Below, one piece after another: positions 1 through 10,860 of a stretch of DNA of 64,000 nt. Position numbers and translations under genes: made by a program. Each line of letters begins with the position of its first letter. Positions within the stretch are counted from its first letter, which is position 1. The notes below the pieces were generated by a model, which worked only from the letters and a program-made list of their open reading frames with translations, made no database searches and was not told the DNA's origin. The DNA is from Buddleja alternifolia (Eukaryota > Streptophyta > Magnoliopsida > Lamiales > Scrophulariaceae), in contig CM033400.1 in assembly GCA_019426215.1 (NCBI GenBank), positions 17,282,568 to 17,346,567 of the forward strand, read 5' to 3'.

Positions 1-624
1 CGGTCTGCCCAGCAGTGGTTCAATCAATTGTCTCCCAATTCTATCAATTCTTTGAAAGAATTCAGTTCGATGTTTCTACATCAAATTTCCAGTAGCAAGA
101 AGTATCAGAAGACTTCTCTTAGCCTATTCAACATGCATCAGAAGGCTAATGAGCCCTTACGGGGGTATATTCAAAGATTCAATACGGCGGCCCTGGAGGT
201 ACTCTCTGCCAATGCGGAGGTGTTGAGTAACGCATTTGCTCAAGGATTGGAGGACGGAGACCTTTTTAGGTCGTTAGCCAAGAAGCCTGCATTTAGTTTT
301 GATAATCTCCTGGCAAGGGCGGAAAAGTATGTGAACATGGAGGAGACTGCCATGATGAAGGGAGCTGAATCATTACCACCAAATAAGGATGGTAAAGATG
401 CTAAATTTGTACCTAGGAGACCCCGAGCCGAAGATAGACGTCCAGAGGAGCGTCGAAACACTCAATTCATGTTGTTGAAGGTATCGTCGTTGCAAGTTCT
501 CAAGGCTATAGATCACAAGAGTTACGTGAAGTGGTCACGTAGTGTTGAAAAGGGGCCAGTGAACCCCAAATCAAGCAGGACCGAGAAAATCCTCAAGGTG
601 GCCCAGGAAAAAATGCTCCAATGA
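1..624 (+). pseudogene. Gag remnant of a Tat-type Ty3/gypsy retrotransposon
   Basis: The frame is open from the window edge, so the 5' end lies outside. The first ~115 residues read as a retrotrans_gag domain: AQQWFNQLSPNSI, then SSKKYQKTSLSLFNMHQ, a region rich in charged residues with LRGYIQRFN, and a closing RAEKYVNMEE. This QxWF...LRxYIxRFN...ARAEKYMNxEE order is what Gag of the plant Tat lineage (Ogre/Retand-like) shows; Gag forms the virus-like particle in the cytoplasm. After about residue 140 the reading frame no longer resembles Gag and no zinc knuckle is seen, so the C-terminal half is degraded. The lineage name is inferred from pattern only. Directly followed by a pol scrap, which implies a large internal deletion. 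Confidence 0.7.
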
Positions 625-881
625 AGGGAAAGGTGATAGTCATAAAAGGAGTCATCAACATGATATCCGGAGGTCCCACTAATGGGGATTCGCGTAGAGC
701 AAGGCCAGCTCACGAAAGAGCTTTACACGAAGGATGCCAAGAAGCTTTCCAAGAATTGAAGGCATACCTTGCTAATTTGCCTCTGCTAACAAAACCAGTG
801 TAGGGAGAAACTCTATACTTATCTTTAGCTATCTCAGAGCATACCGTCAGCTCTGTGCTCATAAGAAAAGAAGGTCTGTGA
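621..881 (+). pseudogene. Deleted pol remnant (post-Gag linker joined to RT/RNase H scrap)
   Basis: Two blocks that are normally kilobases apart lie within 150 bp. The first, GVINMISGGPTNGDSRRAR, resembles the conserved linker between the Gag zinc knuckle and protease of Tat elements. The second, CQEAFQELKAYLANLPLLTK followed past a stop at 801-803 by LYLSLAISEHTVSSVLI, resembles the connection between RT and RNase H. The protease and the RT palm are missing. This is seen in the sequence; the family assignment rests on known motif order. Non-functional. Confidence 0.6.
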
Positions 882-1006
882 AAAACCAGGCTCCAATAAG
901 CCCTGTGAAAATTCAGGCACTCAATAAAAAGCCTCGTTTATTTCAAGCACTCAAGAAGAACCTGGAGTATTCCCAGAAGTCTATGTTATCCCGATCACCT
1001 CAAGAT

Positions 1007-1148
1007 GCCTCGTTTATTTCGAGCACCTGAAGAAGCCTCGTTTATTTCGAGCACCTGAAGAAGCCTCGTTTATTTCGAGCACCTGAAGAAGCCTCATTTA
1101 TTTCGAACACCTAAAAAAAAGTCTCCTTTATTTCGAGCACCTGAAAGA
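1007..1148 (+). repeat. 28-bp minisatellite in the Tat element 3' untranslated region
   Basis: Five head-to-tail units begin GCCTCGTTTATTTCGAGCAC. Units 1-3 (1007-1034, 1035-1062, 1063-1090) are identical, unit 4 is 30 bp with an A-run, and unit 5 is 28 bp and degenerate. Looser relatives lie at 890-1000. Tat-lineage retrotransposons are known for hypervariable tandem repeats between pol and the 3' LTR, which fits the gag and pol scraps just upstream. Confidence 0.85.
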
Positions 1149-1232
1149 GCCTCACACCTAAATGACAAGCACAAAAAAGAAAAAAAAAAGAGACACCGTC
1201 AATTAAAGCAAGCTGTAAAGTGGATAACCATT

Positions 1233-1841
1233 TCAGATTGTAAGCCGCTCCTTGACAAAGTGGATAAAAGAATAGGCTCTTGGACCTACAAGTCTCTATC
1301 GTATGCTGGCCGTGTGCATTTGGTGAATCAGTACTTGGATCTCTTCATGTGTATTGGGCAGGTATGTTTATACTACCAAAGAATATCTTACGTACTATAG
1401 AAGCAAAAATGAGGCATTTCTTGTGGCATGGTTTGTCTGATACGGGATTTTCAAAGGTGGGTTTGAAAACAGTTTGTTTGACACAATCGGAAGGAGGGCT
1501 TGGTATTACTCCTCTTCTTCCTCAAAATCAAGCACTAATGGTTAAACATATTTGGGCTTTGCGTGTTGATAATGGAACATCGGTTTGGGCTGCTTAGGTT
1601 AAAGAAAATAGATTGAGAAATGAATCGTTTTGGAGTGCTCCTATCCCTTCATCTTGTCCATGGAGTTGGAGACAACTACTTAAGTTGAGACCACATATTC
1701 AGCATGCTTTTCAATATAACATTGGTGATGGAGCATAGTTTTTCTTATGGAAGGACTCTTGGCACTCGGATGGGGTCCTTGGCTCCAAATATCCGAATGT
1801 ATCTCTTCATACGGGGCTGCCTAGTGACGTGAGAGCAAGGA
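1233..1841 (+). pseudogene. LINE reverse transcriptase C-terminal (thumb) fragment
   Basis: Shifting frames encode CKPLLDKVDKRIGSW, LSYAGRVH and then LHVYWAGMFILPKNILRTIE, which are hallmark segments after the RT palm in plant L1 elements. The stretch EAKMRHFLWHG to LPQNQALMVKHIWALRVD is intact in one frame (1280-1597), ended by a TAG after WAA. Reading continues in altered frames with RLRNESFWS and SWRQLLKLRP. The catalytic FADD part of the palm lies upstream of the truncation and is absent. Non-functional. Confidence 0.75.
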
Positions 1842-2516
1842 GTGTGGGAATGGCCATCAAATACTAGATTTGAAGTTCAGAGGATGATGGAATCGCTCCC
1901 ATCTACTCATCCTGGTAGAAACGATTGGATTAGTTGGAAATTGACCAAATTCGGTAAGTTTACAACGGCTTCAGCTTATAAAATCTTTCATGTGGATAAG
2001 CCAAAAGTAGCGTGGTCATCTCTACTAATGGGACCGAGGAAGATCCCTCGCAATCTTTTTATACTATGGCTGGCCATTCGCGAGAGGTTACCTATGCGGG
2101 AGAAGGTATGGATAGGACACGGAGAGACCAAATGTGTCTTATGCGATGAGAACAAGATTGAAAACCATAACCATATGTTTTTTGATTGCACATTTTCGCG
2201 TAAGTGTGTAACCAGCCTATATAGAGAAGTCAAGTTTATATGGCCTAGAATGACTTGGGGAAGTGGGGTATTATGGGCTGCACAAAGATGGGGAGGTAAA
2301 CATTTGGTCAATTGCTCCTATCGTATCCTCCTAGCGACTTTGGTGTATTCATTATGGAGAGAACGGAATTCACGCATATTTGAATCTACTCATAAGACTC
2401 CGGAAGAGGTCGTTGCTCGTGTTCTAAACATAGTCAAGGATAAATTGCTAACCATGCAATTGGATGATTCGATACAAAGTAGAGCGGTGAAAAGATTATG
2501 GCATATGGCTTGGTAG
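1842..2516 (+). pseudogene. LINE zinc-binding domain (zf-RVT) and C-terminus
   Basis: A 224-residue open frame. Residues ~30-60 read ISWKLTKFGKFTTASAYK, the typical start of the zf-RVT domain. IPRNLFILWLAIRERLPMRE follows, and then a Cys/His cluster CVLCDEN...ENHNHMFFDC that matches the RT-associated zinc-binding motif. The tail (RILLATLVYSLWRERNSRIF) also matches the LINE family. The first Met is arbitrary, since the upstream RT part is in another frame and interrupted. The frame is open, but without a working RT it is a remnant. Confidence 0.75.
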
Positions 2517-2681
2517 ATTCTTTTATTTGCATTGATTGTATAGTTTTCTTTCTATTTGGTTGTCATGGATGTTGGCGTAGCTAGTGTGTTAGCTACATTG
2601 GTGCCGTGAGGGCCATTCCCTTATGTGCTTTCCTTGTACTTTTTTACTTTATAATGAAATTGAACATTTAACCAAAAAAAA

Positions 2682-3889
2682 CTGAGGACCTTCTAAGTCT
2701 GTTGATTTGGTTAGGCCAGTACAGACAAAATTCTCGAGCAAATATTAAAAGGGTTAATTTCTATGAGAGACAAGAGCCTCTATTAATAAACGCAGAAAAT
2801 AAACAAGATTCATTAGGATGTTTATATTGTACATAAGTAAAACTAGGCCTTTAATTTTACTTGGCTCCCACTACATTTTTTGAAATATCCCACTCTCACT
2901 ACAATTTTTCGGAAATCTCGTTGGATAGATTTCGTAGTGAATCTTGAGTTCTTCAAATAATTCAATGGGTTGCAACCTAACTGATTTCTGGCCCACTAAT
3001 TATTCAAAGTTGTGTCATACACCAATTTATCCAATAAATGATTCAATACTTTTCCCCATAATTCACCAAACCGCAACCGAACAGGTTTCTAAGCTCATGA
3101 ACTACCCGAGTTCATTCCCACTAATTCCTATAATCTAACATTTGAATTTCACCTTGCAACCGAATAGGTTTCTGAGGTAAAATATGTTTCGATTAAGGCA
3201 TTCCATGCACTTAATAAAATTTCAAATTATTTCTAAATGCATAAACCCCATAACTGGGAAGCATTACACATTTATAGTAATTTTAATTTTAGAAAGCTTA
3301 GTGGAGGGAGAGGATGTCCCACATCTTTTTCTAACTCGGTATTTTTTAATTTGGAAGAATTTAAACATTTAAATAAGGTCTCACAAAACATATTAACATT
3401 TTACTTCTAACAGACTATAACATGCATATAAAGCGTAGAAAAATCAAGCAATTCTACTATCACACTTTTACATGAACTATTTAGATCGGCCCAAGGCAAT
3501 GGGCTAATCAACATATATATTTTAAGCATGCATAATAAAATGCATAGATCGGTCCATGAAATCTGCATCTCATCACATATAACAAGCATTTAAACATAAA
3601 AAGCACACATGCGATAAGAGCATAAAATAAATTCAATTTATTTTGTCAATCAAATCCAATTTGATTATTACAAAACTAAATGTCATTTAATTTTGTCACT
3701 AAGAATCGTATTTAATCGAAGTGAAATTAAATCCAATTTAATTTTACGTGATCGAAAAATCTATATCATAATCAATTAAATCTAATTTTGTTCATAACAA
3801 AACTAAACTTAATTTAATTTTGATATTATGATTAAATCCAATTTATTCTTCATGGAATTAAATCCAATTCAATTTCCATTAGAAGATTA
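2682..3889. other. AT-rich noncoding stretch, unassigned
   Basis: No coding frame longer than ~64 residues and no recognised domain. Three diverged repeats of a motif like GCAACCGAACAGGTTTCT lie near 2969, 3069 and 3155, about 90-100 bp apart. This suggests a degenerate subrepeat of an unidentified LTR or UTR. From ~3600 the sequence becomes dominated by AATTTAATTT-type words. Confidence 0.4.
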
Positions 3890-4345
3890 ATAACAATTTA
3901 ATCAAAGAAATATTAAATCTATTTGAAATTAATACTTACTTAATTTCAATGGGAGGATTAAATCAACTTTAATCTGATCGGAATTAAGTCCTACTTAATT
4001 TTCATGAAAAAGATTAAACCGATTTCAATCATTGTGAAAACGAGTCTCACGCAATTTCCACGAAAAATGATTAAATCAATTTTGATCTTAGTGAAATTAA
4101 GTCCCACTCAATTTCTATAAAAAGATTAAATTAATTTTAATCAGTGTGATATCAAGTCACTTAATTTCAATGAGAATGATTTTTTTTTTGGTTGCCTACC
4201 GCAGTATCCCGGACATTGCCGAAAATGAGAATGATTAAATCAACTTTAATCTTAGAGAAATTAAGTCCTACTCAATTTCAATGAAAGATTAAATCAATTT
4301 CAATCAATGTGAAATTAAGTCCTACTTAATTTCTATGGGCTTACA
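3890..4345. repeat. Degenerate AT-rich tandem repeat, period ~55 bp
   Basis: The phrase GAAATTAAGTCCYACTYAATTT recurs at about 3979, 4034, 4092, 4146, 4254 and 4310, each followed by an ATGAAAGATTAAATCAATTT-like half. The spacing is 54-58 bp once the 55-bp disturbance at 4182-4236 is removed. Looser copies extend left to ~3650. It lies in noncoding DNA. Confidence 0.6.
4182..4223 (-). mobile_element. Very short retroposed insertion with 13-bp TSD
   Basis: A 42-bp segment interrupts the 55-bp tandem repeat. It is bounded by perfect 13-bp direct repeats AATGAGAATGATT (4169-4181 and 4224-4236). Read on the minus strand it ends in an A-run after GGTAGGCAACC. A-tail plus TSD are the marks of target-primed reverse transcription, so this is a severely 5'-truncated SINE or LINE. 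The parent family cannot be named from 42 bp. Confidence 0.8.
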
Positions 4346-5876
4346 AATCATTGACTAAGTCCTACTTAATCAATTACAAAATTAAATCATATTTAATTTT
4401 GTTGGGTAAATTAAATAGATTCAAAATATCAACAAAACTAAATCCCATTTAATTTTGTTTAGCAATTTAAATCTTTATTTAATTTTATGTAAATGTAATT
4501 TAACAATAATTAAATTTAATTTAATTTACAAAGAAGGCTTGAAGAAGATTGACCCAATTAATTAAAATTAGGTTTTGGGTCTTACCCAATTATTTATTCA
4601 ATTGCAATTGGATCCAAACCCAATACATAATTGAATTAATTCATATTAGACCAATAATTAATTAATTCGTGTTGGGCCAAGACCAACACTTCTTAATTAA
4701 AAAATAGGGCGGACTATTTATTTAATTAATTCGAGTGGGCCAAGCCCAACTCCTCATTCATTTAATAAATCAGCTTGGCTTTTGTTTTAATTAATTCGAG
4801 TGTGCCAAGCCCAACTCATCATTAAATAAATGAGCATTGGACCAAGCCCAACACATAATTAAACCCCTAGCCCGTCTCAACCTTTCTTCTTCTTATGTCA
4901 GCGCCATCACCGCCGCGTCGGCGCCGTTCCCACGACTTTCGTCAGTTTGGTGACCGCAGACACCACCGGCGCTCAACCCACCCAAATCCTGCCCGATTTC
5001 TAGCGCAAGAAGCCAAAAAACATGGCCGATTCAGCCATCTTCTCAATCGACTTGAGCTGCGATTTCAAGCGAGGATTTCAGAACGAATTCAGCGGAGGCC
5101 GGCAGCAATTCCAGCGTCACACTCAGCGGCGTACATCGCTTCTAATGTCGCCGCCGTCTGCGACTCACAACCGCGATCCAGCCTCAAGCAGCCATCTCCG
5201 GCATCAATTCCAGACGAAGCTCAGCAACCGTGAAGATGACAGAATTTCGCGAGGAATCGATGACCATCGGCGTTGCTTCAATGCCAACGGAAATTCATAA
5301 TTTCCAGATCTCAAAATCAATCGAAATTGCAAAGCAAAAATCATTAAACTCTTGATTTTTCAGATTTGAAAAACAACCCCAAACCCAAAATCAAAGCACA
5401 ATCAAAAAGCAATTTCAGAATTCCCAAATCAGAATTTGATTTCCGATTTCGCTTTTCCAGCCCAATAAAATTCAACTCAAAACTCAATTTAAGTTTTCCA
5501 GAAATAAAGAATCAAATTTCGTTTCGCAAGGAAAAATCGATTGCTACAAGTCAATTAAGTTCGGCGATTTCGAACATCTCAAAATCGCAAATTTTCAGAT
5601 TCCCAGTTTCAGAAACTTTAAAGTCCATATTGTAGATTCCAAAAAACATCCCCAAAATCAGATTCCAGGAATTCATTGACTTAAAAAATCAGATTCCAAA
5701 TCCAAAAATTTTCATCGTATTTGCAGTTTTCAGAATCATACAATTTTTAGATTTAATACATTCGAAATTTTGATCCAATCTTTAAATTCCAAAATCAATT
5801 ATCAATTACGCAATTAACATGATAATCAAATCAAACATGCAAATCACGCAAACTAAATCAACGAAGCCAACAAATT
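4346..5876. other. Noncoding leader/UTR region of a minus-strand LTR element
   Basis: The stretch holds repeated AATTAATTCGAGTGGGCCAAG-like blocks at ~4670-4840 and a GC-richer patch at 4895-5300. The frames in that patch (4895-5233, 5022-5300) look compositional: they are rich in Arg, Pro and Ser and have no domain. It sits immediately inside a PBS and LTR to the right, so the right part is probably the 5' leader of that element read on the minus strand. No gene is supported. Confidence 0.45.
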
Positions 5877-5890
5877 TGGCTCCGATACCA
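5877..5890 (-). other. Primer binding site (initiator tRNA-Met type)
   Basis: On the minus strand TGGTATCGGAGCCA follows the LTR terminus by one base. It is complementary to the 3' end of plant initiator tRNA-Met, with one change from the usual TGGTATCAGAGCC. It fixes the orientation and inner edge of the neighbouring LTR. Confidence 0.75.
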
Positions 5891-5891
5891 C

Positions 5892-7461
5892 TGTTGGAAA
5901 TCCTGTCAGGCATGCGCAGCGGAAACGTGAAACATATCCGAATTCCCAAACCAAGGTCAATTCTTGGCTTTGGTCGATTTTTAACAAGAAAAAGATGAAT
6001 ACGAAAAACTTACCTTTTCGCGTATTCAATCTTCTCCAACGGTTCAATTGTACCGTCTCTAGATCATCACGCGGTGGAATTGACTCTAGGAAATCTCCAT
6101 CTCCAATCTTCGTAGGTGGCTAGGCGAGATTGAGTTGGAAGAAAAATAAATTTCTCTCTTGTATTTCTGGTGAAGGAATTTCACGCAATGTGAATTGTTG
6201 TGTTCTCTGACTTGTGTTGGAGGATTAAATAAATCCTCCAACTTAAAGCCCACCAGTACACGCCTATTAGGCCTATTGGACAATTAATTGGGCTACATTG
6301 ACCCAGTCAACTTAGTCCAATTGACTTAATCAATTAATATTTAATCCAATTAAATATATATTGATTAAATCACCATTAATTAATTAATTAATTATTATTC
6401 TAGTCTAAACCTTTAATTAACCTAGTCAATTAAATATTCAAACTAATTAATTTAATTTACCATTGTTTAATTTAATTAAACAACTAATTAAATTAATTTG
6501 TCCAATTAATTAATTCGTCCTTCCAAAGGACAAATTACCAAAATGCCCTCCAAATACAAGACTTGATTTCCCCGTCCATTCGTTTATAGCGCGACTCTCT
6601 AGGTTCGTCTCAATTGGCAATGGGTGGATACCAAAGGATGTGGGTGACACCTATCCAGCACCGTGGCCCCACATTGTAGCCCAATCGAGTACGAAATGAC
6701 TATGTCATTACGAACCTCTAGATTATGAATGTCGTATGAGTATAATCCCTTCACTGACGTATCCAGATCGAGTAAGAGTCATGAAATATGTCAAACTCAC
6801 AGGACTCGATGCAATTCTTAAGAATCATATTAATATGAGTTTATCAGCTCTGACCAGAGACTTTCAATCTCATTTACCTATGTCGCATCGGATACTTCTC
6901 GTTTACTTTCGAGACAGTGAATTCCCTCTTGGTAATCACCTCATACGCTACTTGCCCATTGGAATGCATTTCGAGGTCGACTCCACCTTTTAGCGGGTGA
7001 TTCGGGCCTAACTACTCTAGTGACAGAATCCAACGTCACAAGCACACTGTGACCGTAACTCCTCAGGTTTAAGGCTCGCACATACCTTCATAATCCTGAG
7101 TAAAAACCCATGTGATCGGATTACTACGAGCCATGTTCAAATATACTAATCTCATCAATGTATCTATGAGACAAGCTCCCACGATCCCATAGTGTTCGAG
7201 TGACACTCCTTTGTTAGAATATGTGTCATACAAGTTTATACAAATCTCAATGTCCAATTGAGATTTTCTGACTTGCGAACTATTTAAGTGATCAAGTACA
7301 AAATCCTCCCAGTACCCATCTTCTTAAGGAATGCGAAGTAGATGCCATCAAGAATTATATGAACAACATATTGTTGCCTTTATATTAATTAGAGGTTGCA
7401 CAATATAAACTCGTGCCTTGTATTCTAACTCCTCGTTGGCATCGAGGACACATTCCCAACA
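5892..7461 (-). mobile_element. Copia-like 5' LTR (minus orientation)
   Basis: The 1,570-bp segment reads on the minus strand from TGTTGGGAATGTGTCC to GGATTTCCAACA, with TG...CA ends and a PBS one base beyond. The same sequence family recurs at 7,462-10,137, 7,645-9,250, 10,252-10,860 and around 54,418/60,017. The element's internal part would lie to the left, but no gag or pol of it is recognisable there. Copia membership is inferred from LTR style and from the copia pol beside the related LTR at 54,418. Confidence 0.7.
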
Positions 7462-10137
7462 ATTCACTCGTTGGTGGGGTCGACCTTGAAGTCTGTTCCA
7501 ATGGGCAAGTAGTAGTTGTGAAGTTTGCCAAGAGGAAATTCACTGTCTTAAAAGTAAATGAGAAGTATCCTATGCGATCATGTGTAAACGAGATTGAAAG
7601 TCTCTAGCCAGAACTCATGAACTAACTCGTGTTTGACGGAGAAGTGTTTAGGTATATGCCCTAGATTGACCAATAAGGTCAAATAGATTGTATAGGGTAT
7701 TCAATTATGTTGTACAAACTGATAATTAATAAAGGCAATTATTATTCTGTTCATGCAAAACTTCATGGCATCAATAAGTATTGAACAAATAATCCCTGTG
7801 TATCGAGGTTGACTCTTCGCCCTTTATGGAATAAAGAAGTGGCACGGGGAGAATCTTATTCTTGATCACTTAAAAGGGAATGCAAGTCAAGAATGTTAAT
7901 TGGGCGTTAAGATTCGACTTGTATGACACATGCTCTGACAAGGATCCCAGTCGAACACTATTGGATAGTGAGATGTCATAGATATAGCAATGGAATTGAT
8001 ATATTCGAACACCGCTCGCAGTAATCCGATCACATGGGTATTTACTCTGTGACTATCAATTATCGGATTACTGACCATAATAGTATGCGTGAGCCTTAGA
8101 CCTGAAGGTTCATGATCAATGTACTTGTATTATTTAATCTGTTTCTAGAGTAGTTAGGCCCAACTCACCCTTTGGTGGGGCCGACCTCGAAGTGCGATCT
8201 CAATGAGTCAAAGTAGCACTTGTTTAGTGATCACCAAGATGGGATTCACTGTCTCGATAGTAAACGAGAAAGTATCCTGTGCGATCATAGGCATATGAAA
8301 TTATAAGTCTTTGGCCAAATCATTGAAACTAACTCATGTTGGGACATGGAAGGTAGTTTGGTAATTTCATCATGCTATGATCAAATGCACACTATCAAGT
8401 TTAGTGAGTTTGACATAAACCATAACTTTCATTTGATCGGGATACATCAGTGAAGGGCTTATACACATATGGTATTTATGGTCCAGAGGTTCGTAAATGA
8501 TTCGTTCATTTCGTACTCAATTGGGTTACGATGTGAGTCCACGGGACTGGCTAAGTGACACTCACATCCTTTGGTAATTCCTCTCATTGCCAATTGAGAC
8601 GAATTAAAAGAGTCACGCTATAAGAAACGAACATGATGTCTTTTTGTATTAATCTTTCAGAAAGATATAATTAATTAGACGTGTTGATTTATTGGTTAAA
8701 TCAATAAATTAAATCTTAAATTAAATTATTTAATTGGAAAATTAATTAAATGGAATCAATTAATTAATTAATATATATTGGATTTAAATGAGATTTAAAT
8801 AAAATATACATTAAAAGGTGGGCTAAGTTGACTGGGCCAACTTAAAGCCCACCCACGTCCAATTGGAGCCCTAGAGGGGCGGCCACCATGAGAGTCCTAG
8901 GAGACTCCAACTTGTTAGTTAAGTCATTAGAGTTATAAGGTAACTCTAATGCTAACAAGTCATTGTAACCCTAGTTGCACAACACACAAAGAGGAAGAAG
9001 GAATCCTATCATCAAAATCTCGCCCTAGCGTCCACCATAACCGAAGAGGGAGATTTTGGAGAGCTTTGGAAGGTTCGTTTCGCATGGATCTTTAGAGACA
9101 GGAGCTCAAGGAATTGTTGTTACGCAAAGTCTAATTTTTCTGTTTGGTTTTTTTAAAACTATTAAAAATTACCGAATCCTGTTAAAGTGATCCACCTTTA
9201 GGAATCAAATTTTCTTCCACTGCGTTTTTCACTCCATAGGATTCCTAACAGGAGGGTAGTTTCGTAATCTCATGTTACTGTGATTCTTCGCATAGCATCG
9301 AGTTCTGTGAGTTTGACATATTCCATGACTTCCACTCGATTGGGATATGTCAGTGAAGGGTACTAATACAGTATTCATAATCTAGAAGTTCGTAATGGCA
9401 TAGTCATTTCGTACGCGGTTGGATTACGATGTGGGGTCATGGTGCTGGCTAGGTGTCACCCATATCCTTTTGTATCCTCCCATTTGCAAATCGGGGCGAA
9501 CCTAGAGAATCGCGCTATGAAGGAATAGACGGGAAATCATAGTTTTGTATTTGGAGGGCATTTTGAAAATTTATCTTTTGGTAGGATGCATTAATTGGTT
9601 GTTTAATTGGATTAAACAATGGTAAATTAAATTGATTAATTAATTTGAATAGTTGATTAACTGGGTTAATTAAATATTTAAATTAGAAATTTAATTTAAT
9701 TTTTTTTAATATAATTGGATTAAATATGATATGATTAAATTAAGTGGCGTCCAACAGGCCCATTAGGGCGTGTGGTTTATGGAGTTAGAGGATTTTATTT
9801 AATCCTTCCACACAAGCTAGAGAACAACATAAGTGAAAATTACGTGAAATCCTCCACCAGAAAATACAAGACAGATATAATAGTTCTTATCTTAGCCTAG
9901 CCGCCTATGGGAGATGGAGATGAAGATTTCCAAAAAGTCAATTCCTCGCGTGACGATCTAGAGACAGGACAATTGGACCATTTGTGAAATGTGAGGATTA
10001 TTTGAATACGCTACAAGAGATAGGTTTTATCGTATTTATCTTTTTGTAAAAATCAACAAAAAACCACAAATTGATCTTGACTTTGGGAATTCGGATATGT
10101 TTAATTTCCGTTGTGCTTGATACTAGGATTCCCAACA
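7462..10137 (+). mobile_element. Copia-like LTR, 3' portion, split by a nested LTR
   Basis: Segments 7462-7644 and 9251-10137 are consecutive parts of one LTR related to the minus-strand LTR on their left, but in the opposite orientation. The order of blocks (GGTGGGGTCGACC, AACTAACTC, GGTAGTTT, GAGTTTGACATA) matches the copies at 8,160-8,420 and 60,130-60,370. It ends GGATTCCCAACA with no PBS after it. The first third of the LTR is missing, probably removed by or lying beyond the minus-strand element. Confidence 0.65.
7645..9250 (+). mobile_element. Nested copia-like solo LTR
   Basis: A 1,606-bp unit with ends TGTTTAGGTATATGCC and GGATTCCTAACA interrupts the surrounding LTR between AACTAACTCGTG and GGAGGGTAGTTT. 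Both neighbours are contiguous in related copies, so the insertion is well supported. No internal region or PBS is present, hence solo LTR. The flanks (AGAAG and GGAGG) do not give a clean TSD. Confidence 0.65.
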
Positions 10138-10251
10138 CGGTTATCAAGTGTAGTATCTTTTTCAGTAGCTTGTTGGTTGTGGCAAGGTAGTACCTTGTGC
10201 ACTTTTATTGTAATACCTTTTTATGATTAATGTATTTGAATTTTCCAAAAA
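10138..10251 (+). mobile_element. LINE 3' end fragment, copy A
   Basis: The words GGTTGTGGCAAGGTAGTACC, TGTGCACTTT and TTTTCCAAAAA are shared with 42,304-42,425 and 51,826-51,913, always ending in an A-rich tail. The last of these follows LINE ORF1 debris, which suggests a LINE 3' UTR family distinct from that of the 1,233 LINE. Confidence 0.55.
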
Positions 10252-10860
10252 CAAAAGCAAAAATGTTAATGCCATTAAGATTCATATGAACAAATATATA
10301 ATTGCCTTTTTCTTCCATAGAAATAGTTTTTACAAGATAAAGGTAAAAAGCCCTATACAATCTAAAGTCCTCATTAACATCGAGGGCATAATCCTAACAA
10401 TGTCCTCTAAGGACCTATGTGTACAAGCAAGTCTTTTGGGTCTTCGTCAATATCCTCATCTTGGCAAACCCTTTTACGACTTGGAACCTTTTAAGAATCA
10501 CGGCCTTGGAGACATATTCCATCATTGTTATTTCCAATGTCCGATGATGTTCCATAGTCATGTGTGATTTAAGGGATTTCGTTCTAAGCAATATAAAGAC
10601 AATTTAAGAACAAATAATGCCATATAATAAAATCAACTTTGCTTATTAGAAAAATATTGCTCATAGTGTCTATTACAAAGAATGGCACCCAAATAATTAG
10701 CGTGTCTACTCTATCACTGTGGACCTGTGTCGTAGCCCAATCAAGTACGAAATGATTGTATCATTATGAACCTCTAGATCATAAATACCATATGAGTATA
10801 AGTCCTTCATTAATGTATCGCGATCGAGTGAGAGTCATGGTCAAATTCAGAGCACTCAAT
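10252..10860 (-). mobile_element. Copia LTR fragments (minus orientation)
   Basis: On the minus strand 10399 downward begins TGTTAGGATTATGCC and continues with AGATTGTATAGGGCTTTT, nearly matching the LTR start at 54,418. The piece 10,690-10,860 matches 6,640-6,830 of the minus-strand copia LTR (for example AGCCCAATCAAGTACGAAATG). The ~280 bp between them (10,400-10,680) has no assignment; the open frame at 10,223-10,567 shows no known domain. Confidence 0.5.

Larger units (their letters stand above)
1233..2681 (+). mobile_element. 5'-truncated L1-type LINE, copy 1
   Basis: Homology to a second LINE copy at 26,832-28,328 begins near ATTGTAAGCC and runs through the RT C-terminus, the zf-RVT domain, a 3' UTR (from 2517) and an A-run at 2674-2681. 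Only the last ~1.45 kb is present, the usual result of incomplete target-primed reverse transcription. I could not define a target-site duplication. It probably inserted into the Tat-type remnant. Confidence 0.75.

Noticed and set aside
1007..1148. CRISPR-like array (28-bp units)
   Set aside because: The units are contiguous with no spacers, there are no cas genes, and the setting is a plant retrotransposon UTR.
4895..5300. Arg/Ser/Pro-rich overlapping frames (4,895-5,233 and 5,022-5,300)
   Set aside because: Two overlapping frames of a GC-rich patch, no domain, no gene structure, next to an LTR and PBS; composition explains them.
10223..10567. 114-residue frame
   Set aside because: It crosses a LINE tail and a reversed copia LTR start, so it is an accidental frame over two unrelated elements.
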